Assembly (NCBI RefSeq): GCF_032193805.1
Contig: NZ_JAVBIK010000001.1
Location: forward strand, 3,183,001-3,247,000
Source of the DNA: Rhodoferax potami
GTDB lineage: Bacteria; Pseudomonadota; Gammaproteobacteria; Burkholderiales; Burkholderiaceae_C
Direction: 5' to 3'
Length of the DNA stretch: 64,000 nucleotides
Part shown: positions 46,164 to 55,241 of the stretch, piece by piece
Layout: each line of letters opens with the position of its first letter
Numbering within the stretch: position 1 is the first letter of the stretch
Program-made: the position numbers and the translations under genes
The notes under the pieces: generated by a model
What the model was told of the DNA's origin: nothing
What the model saw: only the letters and a program-made list of their open reading frames with translations
The model's database searches: none

Positions 46164-47519
46164 TCACCCCGCGTCTGTGGAGAGTGGTGGAAACTTGGCC
46201 AGAATTTGGGTGCCCTGCCCGGGGCGGGACTGCAGCTGCAAGCTTCCGCCCTCTGCGCCGACACGAAAGCGCATACCCACCAGCCCGTAGGCGGAAGTGG
46301 GCTTGGTGCTGGTGTCAAAGCCCACACCATCGTCGCGCACCGAGACCTCCACCTGACCAGCCCGGGTGCAGAGTTCAATCCAAATGGTGCGTGCCTGCGC
46401 ATATTTGGCGATGTTGGTGATGGCCTCTTGCACAAGCCGGTACACCACCAGTTCTGCGGAGGGCCGCAATGCCACCGGTTCCAGTTGGCAGTGAACGGCT
46501 ACCCCGGACGGTGCCGCGTACTCGCGCGCCAGAATTTCAAGCGCAGCAACCAAGCCTAGGTTGCTGAGCGAAGAGGGGCGCAGATCTTCAATAATGCGGC
46601 GGCCCAGCGCAATACCGGTATTCAGGGTGCCGACCAGATGGGCCAGCAAATCCAGCGCCTCGGGTGCCGCCACCGTGATGCGTGATTTGATGCGAGCCGC
46701 ATCCAGCTTGGCGGAGGTCAGCAAGGAGCCCAGATCGTCATGCAGGTTGCGTGCAAGGCGTTGGCGCTCGTCCTCGCGTGCGGTTTGCAAGTGCTGGGCT
46801 AGTTCGATCAACTCCGCAGTTCGATTGGCAACTTCGACCTCCAGGCGGTCGCGTTCCAGCTGCACCACGCGTTGCAGCTCCATTTGCTGGAGCTTGAGCG
46901 CCTGCGACTGGCGCAGGTATAAAAACAAAGCCAACAGGCTCACGAGACTGAGCACCGCAACACCCAACCGGTCCAGCACCAAGGTGCTGATCAGCGCAGA
47001 GCGGCTATCGCTGACCGCCCGGGTTTGGTAGGCCAGCAGCTCGGCACTGGTCGCACGAATGGCGTCCATCTTTTCGCGGCCGATATCGGTCATCAAAATC
47101 TCGCGCCCGGCTTTGCCTCGGCCTTCGTCAAACAGCTGCAGCGTCAAGGCCAGCTCGGAGAGCTTGGTCTCTGTCAACGTGTGCAAGCGTTGCAGCAGCG
47201 CTTGTGACTCCGGATCACTGCCGTAATACGCATCCAACACCTTATAGGCATCTTCGATGCGAAGCAGCGCAGTGGCATAGGGTTCGAGGTACTCTTTGCG
47301 TTGGGTGAGCAGGTAGCCGCGCTGGCCTGTTTCGGCATCCAGCATGCTGCGCTCCAGCGTCTGGATTTGGGTGCGCGCCATGCCCATCTCGGTCAATTCT
47401 TGCAGTGTGGTGGTAGACCGCCAGTAAGAAGCCTCACTCACAAACAGCACGGCTCCTGCGGCTGCGAGAGCGCAGGCAATGACCAGAGGATGGCGCTGGA
47501 GGGCTGTGATTTTTTTCAT
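46164..47519 (-). CDS. CHASE3-domain NarL-type sensor histidine kinase
   Basis: A 451-residue membrane kinase. It has an N-terminal membrane helix (~residues 12-30), a periplasmic CHASE3 domain (LTEMGMARTQIQTLERSMLDAETGQRGYLLTQ...), a second helix (~195-212), a HisKA_3 phospho-acceptor His in RQRLARNLHDDLGSLL, and an HATPase domain (YRLVQEAITNIAKYAQA, VRDDGVGFDT, GLVGMRFRV). It faces away from the NarL-type regulator at 47576, its probable partner. Signal unknown. Confidence 0.88.
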   Translation of the reverse strand: MKKITALQRHPLVIACALAAAGAVLFVSEASYWRSTTTLQELTEMGMARTQIQTLERSMLDAETGQRGYLLTQRKEYLEPYATALLRIEDAYKVLDAYYGSDPESQALLQRLHTLTETKLSELALTLQLFDEGRGKAGREILMTDIGREKMDAIRATSAELLAYQTRAVSDSRSALISTLVLDRLGVAVLSLVSLLALFLYLRQSQALKLQQMELQRVVQLERDRLEVEVANRTAELIELAQHLQTAREDERQRLARNLHDDLGSLLTSAKLDAARIKSRITVAAPEALDLLAHLVGTLNTGIALGRRIIEDLRPSSLSNLGLVAALEILAREYAAPSGVAVHCQLEPVALRPSAELVVYRLVQEAITNIAKYAQARTIWIELCTRAGQVEVSVRDDGVGFDTSTKPTSAYGLVGMRFRVGAEGGSLQLQSRPGQGTQILAKFPPLSTDAG

Positions 47520-47575
47520 GGGAAGGACCTGCAGAGAACTGTGGGATCATGGCGCATGACTATCTTTATGCGCCC

Positions 47576-48208
47576 ATGATCAGGATTGCCATTGTTGATG
47601 ACCACGCGATGGTGCGCGCCGGGCTGCGCCAGTTTTTTGCCGACCAGCCCGACTTTCAGGTCGTGGCCGAGGCGGTGAATGGCCGAGATGCTTTGGACAT
47701 CGTGCGCCAGGGCGAGGTGGATGTGATGGTGATGGACATTTCCATGCCCGACCACAGCGGCGTCGACGCGCTGGTGGCCATCAAGGCGCGCGCACCTGAC
47801 CTGCCGGTGTTGATTTTGAGTGGGTTTGCCGAAGTCCATTACGCCACGACCCTGCTGCGCCAAGGGGCCAGTGGGTACCTGAACAAAGATTGCGATCCCG
47901 AAGACATCGTCAAAGCCATTCGCACCGTGCACCGTGGACGCAAATACATCACCCCCGGCGTGGCAGAGTTGTTGGCAGACGGGTTAGGCGATGATGCGGA
48001 CAAGCCTTTGCACACCCAGCTCTCTGAGCGCGAGTTGCAGGTTTTCTTGCGGCTGGCCCGTGGTGAGACGGTGGGGCATATTGCTACCAGCATGTCACTC
48101 AGTGTGAAAACCGTCAGCACCTACCGCACCCGGGTGATGGAGAAAATGCGCCTCGAATCGAACAGCGATTTGACCTATTACGGCCTCAAAAACGGCCTGA
48201 TCCAGTAG
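47576..48208 (+). CDS. NarL/FixJ-type response regulator
   Basis: A 210-residue two-domain regulator. The receiver (IAIVDDHAMVRAGL, Asp54 in MVMDISMPDHSG) is followed by a LuxR-type helix-turn-helix (LSERELQVFLRLARGETVGHIATSMSLSVKTVSTYRTRVMEKM). It starts at the ATG giving MIRIAIVDDH. Divergent from the CHASE3 kinase with a short shared promoter region, so the two probably form a two-component system. Confidence 0.9.
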   Translation: MIRIAIVDDHAMVRAGLRQFFADQPDFQVVAEAVNGRDALDIVRQGEVDVMVMDISMPDHSGVDALVAIKARAPDLPVLILSGFAEVHYATTLLRQGASGYLNKDCDPEDIVKAIRTVHRGRKYITPGVAELLADGLGDDADKPLHTQLSERELQVFLRLARGETVGHIATSMSLSVKTVSTYRTRVMEKMRLESNSDLTYYGLKNGLIQ

Positions 48209-48213
48209 CCGTA

Positions 48214-48615
48214 TCAAGCGGCTGGAGCAGGCTGCATGCCGCTTGCTGCCAGCGTTTGGCAGTAGAGAATCAGCGCGTCTATTTCGGTCGATTTATCAAA
48301 TACTTGCTGTGCCCCCAGTGCCATACAGGTGGCGCGCACGTCAGGGGTGGCGTAGTTGCTCAACACCACCATATGCCGTGGGGGCTTGTTTTGTTGTGCT
48401 CCCCGCAGCACGCCGACGCCGGAGCCGCTGCGCAAAAAAATATCCACGATGACCAGCTCCGCCTCGTGCGCAGGGTCCGCCAGCCATTGCAGCGCAGCTT
48501 GCTCGTCCGCTGCCATGCCAACGACGGCCACAGGGGTGAGTTCTTGCAGCGTGGCAATCAGGCTTTGCTGAATGACCGGGCTGTCTTCGACGAGATAGGT
48601 GGTGAGCACGGTCAT
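48214..48615 (-). CDS. Stand-alone receiver-domain protein
   Basis: A 133-residue single receiver domain: YLVEDSPVIQQSL, phospho-acceptor Asp58 in LVIVDIFLRSGSG, VVLSNYATPDV with the conserved Ser/Thr, and the Lys in QVFDKSTE. No output domain. Ends 5 bp from the NarL-type regulator stop (convergent) and probably belongs to the same signalling set. An IS3-family element lies only 10 bp upstream of its start, so its own promoter has been displaced. Confidence 0.85.
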   Translation of the reverse strand: MTVLTTYLVEDSPVIQQSLIATLQELTPVAVVGMAADEQAALQWLADPAHEAELVIVDIFLRSGSGVGVLRGAQQNKPPRHMVVLSNYATPDVRATCMALGAQQVFDKSTEIDALILYCQTLAASGMQPAPAA

Positions 48616-48686
48616 ATTGTGGGTGGGTAATCCCCCCGATAAACCAAAGGACCGAGAAGTAGAATTTTCTAAGAAGGAAGTTCTAC

Positions 48687-48950
48687 GTGAAGAAGTCGAG
48701 ATTTACGGATAGCCAGATCATGGCTGCATTGAAGCGTGTTGAAGCCGGTTTGCCGGTTCCTGATATCTGTCGTGAGTTGGGGATCAGCACCGCCACGTTC
48801 TACAAGTGGCGTGCCAAGTTTGGTGGCATGGACACATCCATGATGGCCCGCATGAAGGAACTCGAAGACGAGAACCGGCGGCTTAAGAAGATGTATCTGG
48901 AAGAGAAACTCAAGGCCGAGATCGCCAACGAGTACCTCGCAAAAAAGTAA
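48687..48950 (+). CDS. IS3-family transposase OrfA
   Basis: An 87-residue HTH_Tnp_1 protein, identical to the copy A product, ending ...NEYLAKK. The final codons contain the slippery run A-AAA-AAG (48941-48947) directly before the stop. A -1 shift there leads into the orfB frame. Confidence 0.94.
   Translation: MKKSRFTDSQIMAALKRVEAGLPVPDICRELGISTATFYKWRAKFGGMDTSMMARMKELEDENRRLKKMYLEEKLKAEIANEYLAKK
48941..48947 (+). other. Programmed -1 frameshift heptamer of the IS3 element
   Basis: A-AAA-AAG in the orfA frame, immediately followed by the TAA stop. orfB lies in the -1 frame. This is the canonical IS3-family slippery sequence producing the OrfAB transposase. The reverse-strand equivalent exists in copy A near 17010. 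Confidence 0.8.
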
Positions 48951-48973
48951 GCCGGCCGTCTCGCCGGCGCGAG

Positions 48974-49774
48974 ATGGCCAAAGAAGTCGTGCAGCAGCGT
49001 GGGCTTGCCATACGGGTCGCCTGTTCCGTGTTCTCAATCAGCGAATCCTGCTACCGCTACGAGTCCAAGCAAAACGCTGAGAATGAACTCATCGCTGATT
49101 GGTTGATGCGGCTGACGGACAACCACCGCAACTGGGGCTTTGGCCTGTGCTACCTGTATCTGCGCAATGTGAAGAGTTTCGGGTGGAACCATAAACGCGT
49201 GTACCGCATCTATCGTGAGCTGGAGTTGAACCTACGTATCAAGCCTAGGAAGCGCTTGGTGCGTGAGAAGCCCGAGCCTTTGGCTGTGCCAGAGGCCATC
49301 AATCAGGTCTGGTCGATGGACTTCATGCACGACAAGCTGGAGGACGGCCGTAACCTGCGCTTGTTCAATGTCATCGACGACTTCAACCGTGAGGCGCTGG
49401 GCATTGAGGTGGACTTCTCGCTGCCGTCGGAGCGGGTGATCCGAGCATTGAAGCAGATCATTTCCTGGCGTGGCAAGCCGCAAGTGATTCGATGTGACAA
49501 CGGGCCCGAGAACATCAGTGGCACCATCCAGAACTGGGCCGAGGAATGGGGCATCCGGTTTGAATATATCCAGCCGGGCAAGCCACAGCAGAATGCCTAT
49601 GTCGAACGGTTTAACAGGACTGTTCGATACGAATGGCTATCCCAGTATTACTGGTCCAGTATTGAAGAAGTTCAGGACTTCGCCACGCAGTGGATGTGGT
49701 CCTACAATCACGACCGCCCGAATATGGCCCTGGGCGGTTTCACCCCAATGCAGCACTTGGCCATGGCTGCATAA
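48974..49774 (+). CDS. IS3-family transposase OrfB
   Basis: A 266-residue catalytic part with rve core: [19 protein letters not shown] and [14 protein letters not shown] supply the DDE triad. Identical to the copy A protein; intact and likely active as the OrfAB fusion. Confidence 0.95.
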   Translation: MAKEVVQQRGLAIRVACSVFSISESCYRYESKQNAENELIADWLMRLTDNHRNWGFGLCYLYLRNVKSFGWNHKRVYRIYRELELNLRIKPRKRLVREKPEPLAVPEAINQVWSMDFMHDKLEDGRNLRLFNVIDDFNREALGIEVDFSLPSERVIRALKQIISWRGKPQVIRCDNGPENISGTIQNWAEEWGIRFEYIQPGKPQQNAYVERFNRTVRYEWLSQYYWSSIEEVQDFATQWMWSYNHDRPNMALGGFTPMQHLAMAA

Positions 49775-49991
49775 CCGTTCTACTTTTAGGTCCGGTGGAA
49801 ATTGGGGGGATTACCGGTGGTGGGGTTGGGTTGTAGTGTGCCTGCGAACATACGCGTTCGCCATGGGCCATCCACCCGAATGTATGTAGGACTGTACCTA
49901 CACGCCTTTGCGGCGCTGTCTGCTACCCAGCGCACACAAGCCTGCAGACACTTCGACCATCACATTTTGTTGATCAAAAAAAGGTCGTTCC

Positions 49992-50207
49992 ATGAAAAAT
50001 ACATCCACTTCCCTCCGTAGCACCGCAGTCGTGTTGGCCCTCATGGTTTTGAGCGGCTGCGCCGGTATGACTACCCGTGAGAAGAACACCGCCGTTGGCG
50101 CGGTGATTGGTGGCGTCGCAGGCAACGTAATCGGTGGCGGTGTGCTGGGTACCGCAGCAGGTGCAGCCGCAGGTGGCGTGATCGGCCACCAATCCAGCAA
50201 GAAATAA
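49992..50207 (+). CDS. Glycine-zipper lipoprotein (OsmB-like)
   Basis: A 71-residue lipoprotein: signal ending VLSGC (lipobox, Cys23), then MTTREKNTAVGAVIGGVAGN and a Gly/Ala-zipper stretch to GHQSSKK. Similar to OsmB/YmgD-type small outer-membrane lipoproteins. Preceded by AAAAAAGG. The IS3 copy B ends 172 bp upstream, so its promoter may be intact. Confidence 0.85.
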   Translation: MKNTSTSLRSTAVVLALMVLSGCAGMTTREKNTAVGAVIGGVAGNVIGGGVLGTAAGAAAGGVIGHQSSKK

Positions 50208-50219
50208 GCGCTTGCCCGC

Positions 50220-50708
50220 TTAGCGGCGGGTGTAGGTCACTAGGCTGAACCCCAGCCCGCTAGCTGCCGTATGGCGCTCGCGGGCGGTTTCCAGCCACGC
50301 CTCACCCAAGTGGGGTGCGTAAGCGTCCCCCACAAAGTCTTGCTCAATCTCAGTCACCACTGCGGTGGTGGCCAGTGGCTCGGCCAAGGTATAGAGCTGT
50401 GCACCGCCAATCACCCAAACGTCTGCAGATTGCTCACAAATTTGTAGCGCCTCGCGCATGTCAGACGCGCGCTGGGCACCAGTTTCATTCCAATCCGGCT
50501 GGCGGGTGACAACGATGTTGGCACGGCCGGGCAGTGGGCGGAACTTCGGGGGCAGCGAGTCCCAGGTCTTGCGCCCCATGATCACCGGGCAGCCCAGCGT
50601 GGTCCGCTTGAAGTGGGCCAAGTCCTCGGGCAAATGCCAGGGCAGGGTGCCGTTTGCGCCGATCACGCCGTTGGCAGCACGCGCGTAAATCAAGTGAAGG
50701 CGGGGCAT
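50220..50708 (-). CDS. folA: Dihydrofolate reductase
   Basis: A 162-residue DHFR reducing dihydrofolate with NADPH. Motifs are LIYARAANGVIGANGTLPWHLPEDLAHFKRTT (acidic active-site residue in LPEDL), VIMGRKTWDSLP, LPGRANIVVTR and VIGGAQLYTLAE. The ATG at 50708 (MPRLHLIYA) is preferred to one eight codons upstream. In many betaproteobacteria folA lies beside thyA; here 3.5 kb of foreign-looking DNA separates them. Confidence 0.93.
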   Translation of the reverse strand: MPRLHLIYARAANGVIGANGTLPWHLPEDLAHFKRTTLGCPVIMGRKTWDSLPPKFRPLPGRANIVVTRQPDWNETGAQRASDMREALQICEQSADVWVIGGAQLYTLAEPLATTAVVTEIEQDFVGDAYAPHLGEAWLETARERHTAASGLGFSLVTYTRR

Positions 50709-50837
50709 GATTGGGAGATTTTTGGTTGGCAATTGATATTCATTGTTCGATTAGTGAGTGTCTGCTTTACATGAGATCAATGGCTTTACGTCACAAAAAA
50801 TGCTCGACATTTGGTGTCCGCCACTTGTTTTAGCTTC

Positions 50838-53612
50838 CTAAAGAGGTATCACTCCTATGTTCTTTTTAAGCAGTGCTTGCATGCGTGGACGGCCTGCCGC
50901 AGATGTTTCAAATCCGAGTCCATACCTATAGATTTCTGGCAGGAACAATCGCTCATCTCCCAGTTTTCCATCGAGGTCCTCGTAAATCACGCCGATTTCT
51001 TGCAACGTGCTTAATGTGCCGGCATCCAGACCAGCTAGGGATGCGCTAAAAGGTACTTTCAAATTACGGATGTTTTTTTCCGTCATCAGCTCTGACCATC
51101 TTCTGAGTGAAGCGATCTCCGCTTTAGCTTCGGTCACCTTTTCTTCACTGCAACGAGGTACAGCCTTACGCATGGATTCAGGTGCTAAAACTCGTTTTGG
51201 CGCAGTTGGTCCTGTACGTTTCACTTCTTCGTCTGCTGCGAACTTTAAGAAGCGGACTAAATCTCGCGCCTGAACATTTCCCTTTAGGTCGCAGAGCGCT
51301 GCATATACCCATCTCGCGGAATGTGCTTCTTTAGACTTCTCGTTACCCAGTTTCTTACCCCACAGTAGCTCCAACTCGAGTTTTAACTCTTCTAGATGCA
51401 GGGATTCGGGGGAGCGCGTCGATGAGTGAAGACCTGCTTGACTACTCAGCATGTATGCAAGGCGCAAAAAGCTTTCAGCATTCCAATGCAGTCTAAATGG
51501 TTGAAACCGTTGTAACCACTGTCCGGTGTTTTGCCGAATAGTTGACTGCACATAGTCAATTCGCACAAAGACCAAAGCACCTAAATGTGGATTGGCTAGC
51601 TCATCAATGCGGTTGGGTAATCTGAGTAACGCCTGTATGGCGTCACCTGCGGGGTATACATCTGCATCACTGAACACGTCTTCGATACCATCAAAAACCA
51701 AAACTGTACGTACAGATTTACTAATGAAGGCTTCGTTAACATCTTTCAAACTCCCATGGGGAAACCCAAATTGGGCAGCGATAAGCTCATCCCAAAAATC
51801 ATCCCAATACTTGGGTGGATCCTGAAGTGCTGCTTCAATATGTTTGCGTAGTTCGTTTCCACTAAGCAAACTTTTTTTGTCGCCTCCAATAGATTCAACT
51901 GCTCGGCTTTGTGCTGTCTTGATTTCTCCACTGGGTTTGTCTGTGATGTTGTCTGACCACAGTGCCGGAAAAATGGATGCATCACCTGTATTCGTTGGAT
52001 CAAAGCCAAGTTTCCCCAAAAAATTTCGCCATGATCCTGCAAGCACTACTTGGCGGAAAGTGAAGGTCTTCCCGGCACCTTTAGCGCCGATCATTAGTAC
52101 GTTCGGAAGCGCGTGAGCGAAATGTTTTCCTAAGTTAAGCAAGGGCTCCGTTGAGAGAATTGAACTAGCTTGGTTTCCCTCGGCAAATTCAGCAGCCTTG
52201 CAGACTTCAAATAGCTGCTCTGCAGACTTCTGGCGAGCTAATACTTCGCTGGTATCAGTTGCAGAGAGTTGTGAGCCTTCGAGTGGATTCTGGGCATACA
52301 GGGCGTGCGCCCAATCAGTAGCACTGGAAAAGAGACGTTGAGACTGAGGTAGGTTCTCTATTGCCTCGCGAAGTGAGCCAATTGACATTAATGTGCTCAG
52401 AAATTCAGCCTCAAGCCATTGCACTGATGGCGTTAGCGGATCCTCAGTCGGATACGCCGCCCCCAGCGTTTTCAGTGCTTTTTCGTAGAGTCCCGCATCG
52501 CGTAATTCTTTTGTCAAGAGACTAAGTACCACCGTAGGGCGCGCTGCATCCTGCCAGTCATCAGGCAACAGCTGATTGTTGGCGTATAGGCGCCGCAGTA
52601 CCTCCGCCATTCCTAGTACCGACTGAGGTGCCACTGTTGTGACGAAAAAATGATCAATGCGTGGATCGAACAGAATAGGGCTCGCCAACTCACTCAGTCC
52701 AGCTCGAAGGTCTATGAAAACAACATCAGCTCCTAGTCGTTTGCCAAGTGCGTGTAAGTGATCGCTAAGCTTCCATGGATTGATCGGATCCCGAGCTAAA
52801 TGCTCCGGAACTACGGGCATGTCTTGGATTTCGGCTAGGTCTAACGCAGCGGGCAGCACAAACAACTCTCGCTGCAAACTACCTAAACTCAGTGAGGTTT
52901 TACGTAACTCTTCCGCAAAGAAATCTAGACTGGCCTCCAGTCCTGCCGGTGGGTAATGCAAAGCTTCGAGAAACTGCACGAAAGACACATTCGGCTGGTT
53001 CGCTTCATCAAGCCAAAAACTGACACCCGGAGCCTCCAAGTCAGCGTCAACTACTAAAATTTTCTTGGCACCCGGGCTTTTGTTACCCAAACAGGCTGAT
53101 ACATAGGTCATTAACGCCGTAGTACGTCCCACACCGCCTTTAAACGAGTGAAATGAAACCAAGTCGGGGCCCCCAGTAAACCGAGTCGGTTTTAATGCGG
53201 CGCTGCTTAATGTTAGTGGAGTAGCCGATATGGCATCTTCGCCGCTATTTGATTCATCATTTTTATCAACGGCAATATACGTCACATCGCGCCAAAGCGG
53301 ATAGCTTCTGCCCAATTCCAGTACTTCAGATTCTGCTTCCACATGTAATTCGATAGGGTAGCTTGCGTTCCCAATACGTAGCTGTATGGACTTTGACTCT
53401 GGCGAATATGCGCGCCCAAAAATACTCTCTAGCCATAGGTCTATTTTTTGACTTGCTTCTGATGTAAGCCGGATTTCCATTCCTGTGAAAAAGCAATCCA
53501 CGCTGAGAATGCCAGTGGGCAATCTGGACCATAGTGCTGTGCGTTGTTTTAACAACCGTTCTATATCCAGCCAAGTCAGCAATCGATCGGTCAATGTGTT
53601 GTGCTCTTTCAT
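50838..53612 (-). CDS. 924-residue KGGVGR-variant ParA-type ATPase with a second P-loop ATPase domain
   Basis: An N-terminal region (~1-145) of unknown fold is followed by a ParA/MinD-like domain: deviant Walker A FHSFKGGVGRTTAL with KGGVGRTT at residues 158-165, VVDADLEAPG at 187-196 and VVFIDLRAGLSE about 297-308. A second ATPase follows, with Walker A GAKGAGKT (509-516) and Walker B-like LVFDGIEDVF (638-647), then a helical/winged-helix-like C-terminus. In the first P-loop the usual catalytic Lys is Arg. The ATG at 53612 overlaps the upstream stop (ATGA), favouring it over one seven codons earlier. AT-richer than flanking folA and thyA. Function unknown; the layout suggests a sensor/switch ATPase such as occurs in anti-phage systems. 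Confidence 0.75.
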   Translation of the reverse strand: MKEHNTLTDRLLTWLDIERLLKQRTALWSRLPTGILSVDCFFTGMEIRLTSEASQKIDLWLESIFGRAYSPESKSIQLRIGNASYPIELHVEAESEVLELGRSYPLWRDVTYIAVDKNDESNSGEDAISATPLTLSSAALKPTRFTGGPDLVSFHSFKGGVGRTTALMTYVSACLGNKSPGAKKILVVDADLEAPGVSFWLDEANQPNVSFVQFLEALHYPPAGLEASLDFFAEELRKTSLSLGSLQRELFVLPAALDLAEIQDMPVVPEHLARDPINPWKLSDHLHALGKRLGADVVFIDLRAGLSELASPILFDPRIDHFFVTTVAPQSVLGMAEVLRRLYANNQLLPDDWQDAARPTVVLSLLTKELRDAGLYEKALKTLGAAYPTEDPLTPSVQWLEAEFLSTLMSIGSLREAIENLPQSQRLFSSATDWAHALYAQNPLEGSQLSATDTSEVLARQKSAEQLFEVCKAAEFAEGNQASSILSTEPLLNLGKHFAHALPNVLMIGAKGAGKTFTFRQVVLAGSWRNFLGKLGFDPTNTGDASIFPALWSDNITDKPSGEIKTAQSRAVESIGGDKKSLLSGNELRKHIEAALQDPPKYWDDFWDELIAAQFGFPHGSLKDVNEAFISKSVRTVLVFDGIEDVFSDADVYPAGDAIQALLRLPNRIDELANPHLGALVFVRIDYVQSTIRQNTGQWLQRFQPFRLHWNAESFLRLAYMLSSQAGLHSSTRSPESLHLEELKLELELLWGKKLGNEKSKEAHSARWVYAALCDLKGNVQARDLVRFLKFAADEEVKRTGPTAPKRVLAPESMRKAVPRCSEEKVTEAKAEIASLRRWSELMTEKNIRNLKVPFSASLAGLDAGTLSTLQEIGVIYEDLDGKLGDERLFLPEIYRYGLGFETSAAGRPRMQALLKKNIGVIPL

Positions 53613-54025
53613 TTGAGTTCTCCTTCGATCCAATCCAATACCTGCTGCATCTGTTGCTCACAATCTTGATCTGCAGGAGATATGGTCCGTCCACCATATC
53701 TCCAAGCTTGATGAATTTCACCGAACTGACCTCGCCGCATGGGCTTCTCCAATTGAAAGTCATTTGGTAAAGATAAGTCGCTTCCGACATTTAACTCTTT
53801 GAGCAAATCTCGTAAGTTATGACCAGTTCTCTTAATGTCAGCTTCATCGAATAAGTCTCGATTTCTACGTTTGAGCCAGACCGCCTTTAGGCCGCATTCC
53901 ACTGCGTAAAACATTAGCAGTCGATGAGGGTTTTTGCGCGATTGGTTATTGGCTGGCGTGACTTCAGCCTTCAGTTCGCGCCAAGCGCGGACCAATTCGC
54001 GGTTGGTAAAACGTAAGGCGCTCAT
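53609..54025 (-). CDS. HEPN-like small protein coupled to the KGGVGR ATPase
   Basis: A 138-residue, mostly helical protein. The segment HRLLMFYAVECGLKAVWLKRRN, then TGHNLRDLLKEL and the late IHQAWRYGGRTI resemble HEPN-fold proteins (four-helix bundle, 'A-E-x-x-L-K' core and 'H-D/N-L' turn). The canonical RNase motif R-x4-6-H is not evident; the nearest is KRTGHN. It may be an inactive or regulatory HEPN rather than a nuclease. Its stop overlaps the ATPase start by 4 bp, so the two are made together. The SD before the ATG at 54025 is weak. Family assignment is tentative. Confidence 0.6.
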   Translation of the reverse strand: MSALRFTNRELVRAWRELKAEVTPANNQSRKNPHRLLMFYAVECGLKAVWLKRRNRDLFDEADIKRTGHNLRDLLKELNVGSDLSLPNDFQLEKPMRRGQFGEIHQAWRYGGRTISPADQDCEQQMQQVLDWIEGELK

Positions 54026-54228
54026 CTCGCGACGTAAAAAGTATTCAATATGCTGTTTAGAGGCATGTGTAAGGCTAATAAATCGCTGAAATCCAACGGC
54101 TTCCTGAACAAAGTGAGCAGGGAAAGATGTTTGTCAGTGGGAGCGAGGCAAATTGAGAGCTTAGGATGGCAAAGATTGTGGGGTTCTTTGAATCAAGTTC
54201 AGAGGAGGGCAATACATCAGACCGGCCA

Positions 54229-55077
54229 TCACACCGCAACCGGTGCCTTGATGGCGGGGTGGCACTCGTAGCCCTCGACCTCAAAGTCTTCAAACTGGTA
54301 GTCGAAGATGCTCTCAGGCTTGCGCTTGATATGCAGGGTGGGGTAAGCCATCGGCGCGCGGCTCAGCTGCAGTTCCACCTGCTCGCGGTGGTTGCTGTAG
54401 ATGTGGCAGTCGCCACCCGTCCAGATAAAGTCGCCCACCTCCAGATCGCACTGCTGCGCCACCATGTGCGTGAGCAGGGCGTAGCTGGCAATGTTGAAGG
54501 GCACGCCCAAAAATATGTCGGCACTGCGCTGGTACAGCTGGCAGCTGAGGCGGCCTTTTCCGCTTTCAGTTTCGGCCGGCGCCACATAAAACTGGAAGAA
54601 CGCGTGGCAGGGCATCAGCGCCATTTTGTTGAGCTCGGCCACGTTCCAGGCGCTCACGATGATGCGGCGGCTGTCAGGGTTGCTCTTGAGGGTTTTGATG
54701 ACGTCGGCAATCTGGTCAATGTGGCCACCATCCGGCGTGGGCCAGCTGCGCCACTGGACGCCGTAGACCGGGCCCAGGTCACCGGTTTCGGGGTTGGCCC
54801 ATTCGTCCCAGATGGTGACGCCGCGCTCTTTGAGCCAGTTGTTGTTGCTCGACCCGGTCAGAAACCACAGCAGCTCTTGGATGATGCTGCGCAGGTGCAC
54901 TTTTTTGGTGGTGACCAGGGGAAAGCCTTCGTTCAGGTCAAACCGCATCTGGTGCCCGAACACGCTGGTGGTGCCTGTGCCGGTGCGGTCTGGTTTGAAC
55001 ACACCCGTCGTGTGCACATGGCGCATGAAGTCTTCGTACTGGCTGCGCACAGGGCGCTGGGGAGTAGGGCTGGTCAT
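54229..55077 (-). CDS. thyA: Thymidylate synthase
   Basis: A 282-residue ThyA converting dUMP to dTMP with methylenetetrahydrofolate. Motifs are [39 protein letters not shown], the catalytic Cys in [43 protein letters not shown] and [10 protein letters not shown]. The start at 55077 ([21 protein letters not shown]) is more likely than upstream Met codons. Divergent from the malic enzyme gene. Confidence 0.95.
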   Translation of the reverse strand: MTSPTPQRPVRSQYEDFMRHVHTTGVFKPDRTGTGTTSVFGHQMRFDLNEGFPLVTTKKVHLRSIIQELLWFLTGSSNNNWLKERGVTIWDEWANPETGDLGPVYGVQWRSWPTPDGGHIDQIADVIKTLKSNPDSRRIIVSAWNVAELNKMALMPCHAFFQFYVAPAETESGKGRLSCQLYQRSADIFLGVPFNIASYALLTHMVAQQCDLEVGDFIWTGGDCHIYSNHREQVELQLSRAPMAYPTLHIKRKPESIFDYQFEDFEVEGYECHPAIKAPVAV

Positions 55078-55241
55078 GGTTGAAATTGTAGGGTGGGCGG
55101 GGTATGTCTGCCCTGCATACGGTGAAGACATTTCCGCATGGAATTTGCCCACATTTTGCTGGCCGCGCGCGGGCAACACGCGCAGAATCTGGCGCTCCGC
55201 CGCCTTTGGCCTATTTTCACCGCGCTCACCGCGCCGCTTGC

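Larger units (their letters stand above)
48622..49819 (+). mobile_element. IS3-family element, copy B (1190 bp plus 4-bp target duplication)
   Basis: The element proper is 48626-49815, with ends GGTAATCCCCCC and GGGGGGATTACC. The target duplication GGTG is at 48622-48625 and 49816-49819. Same length and identical protein products as copy A at 16141-17330, in opposite orientation. It splits the region between the receiver gene and the glycine-zipper lipoprotein gene. Confidence 0.95.

Noticed and set aside
53609..54025. Active HEPN ribonuclease
   Set aside because: The R-x4-6-H catalytic motif is not visible, so only a HEPN-like fold is suggested, not RNase activity.
54050..54271. 73-codon + strand frame between the HEPN-like gene and thyA
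   Set aside because: Overlaps the thyA 3' end, no family and no convincing RBS; probably chance.
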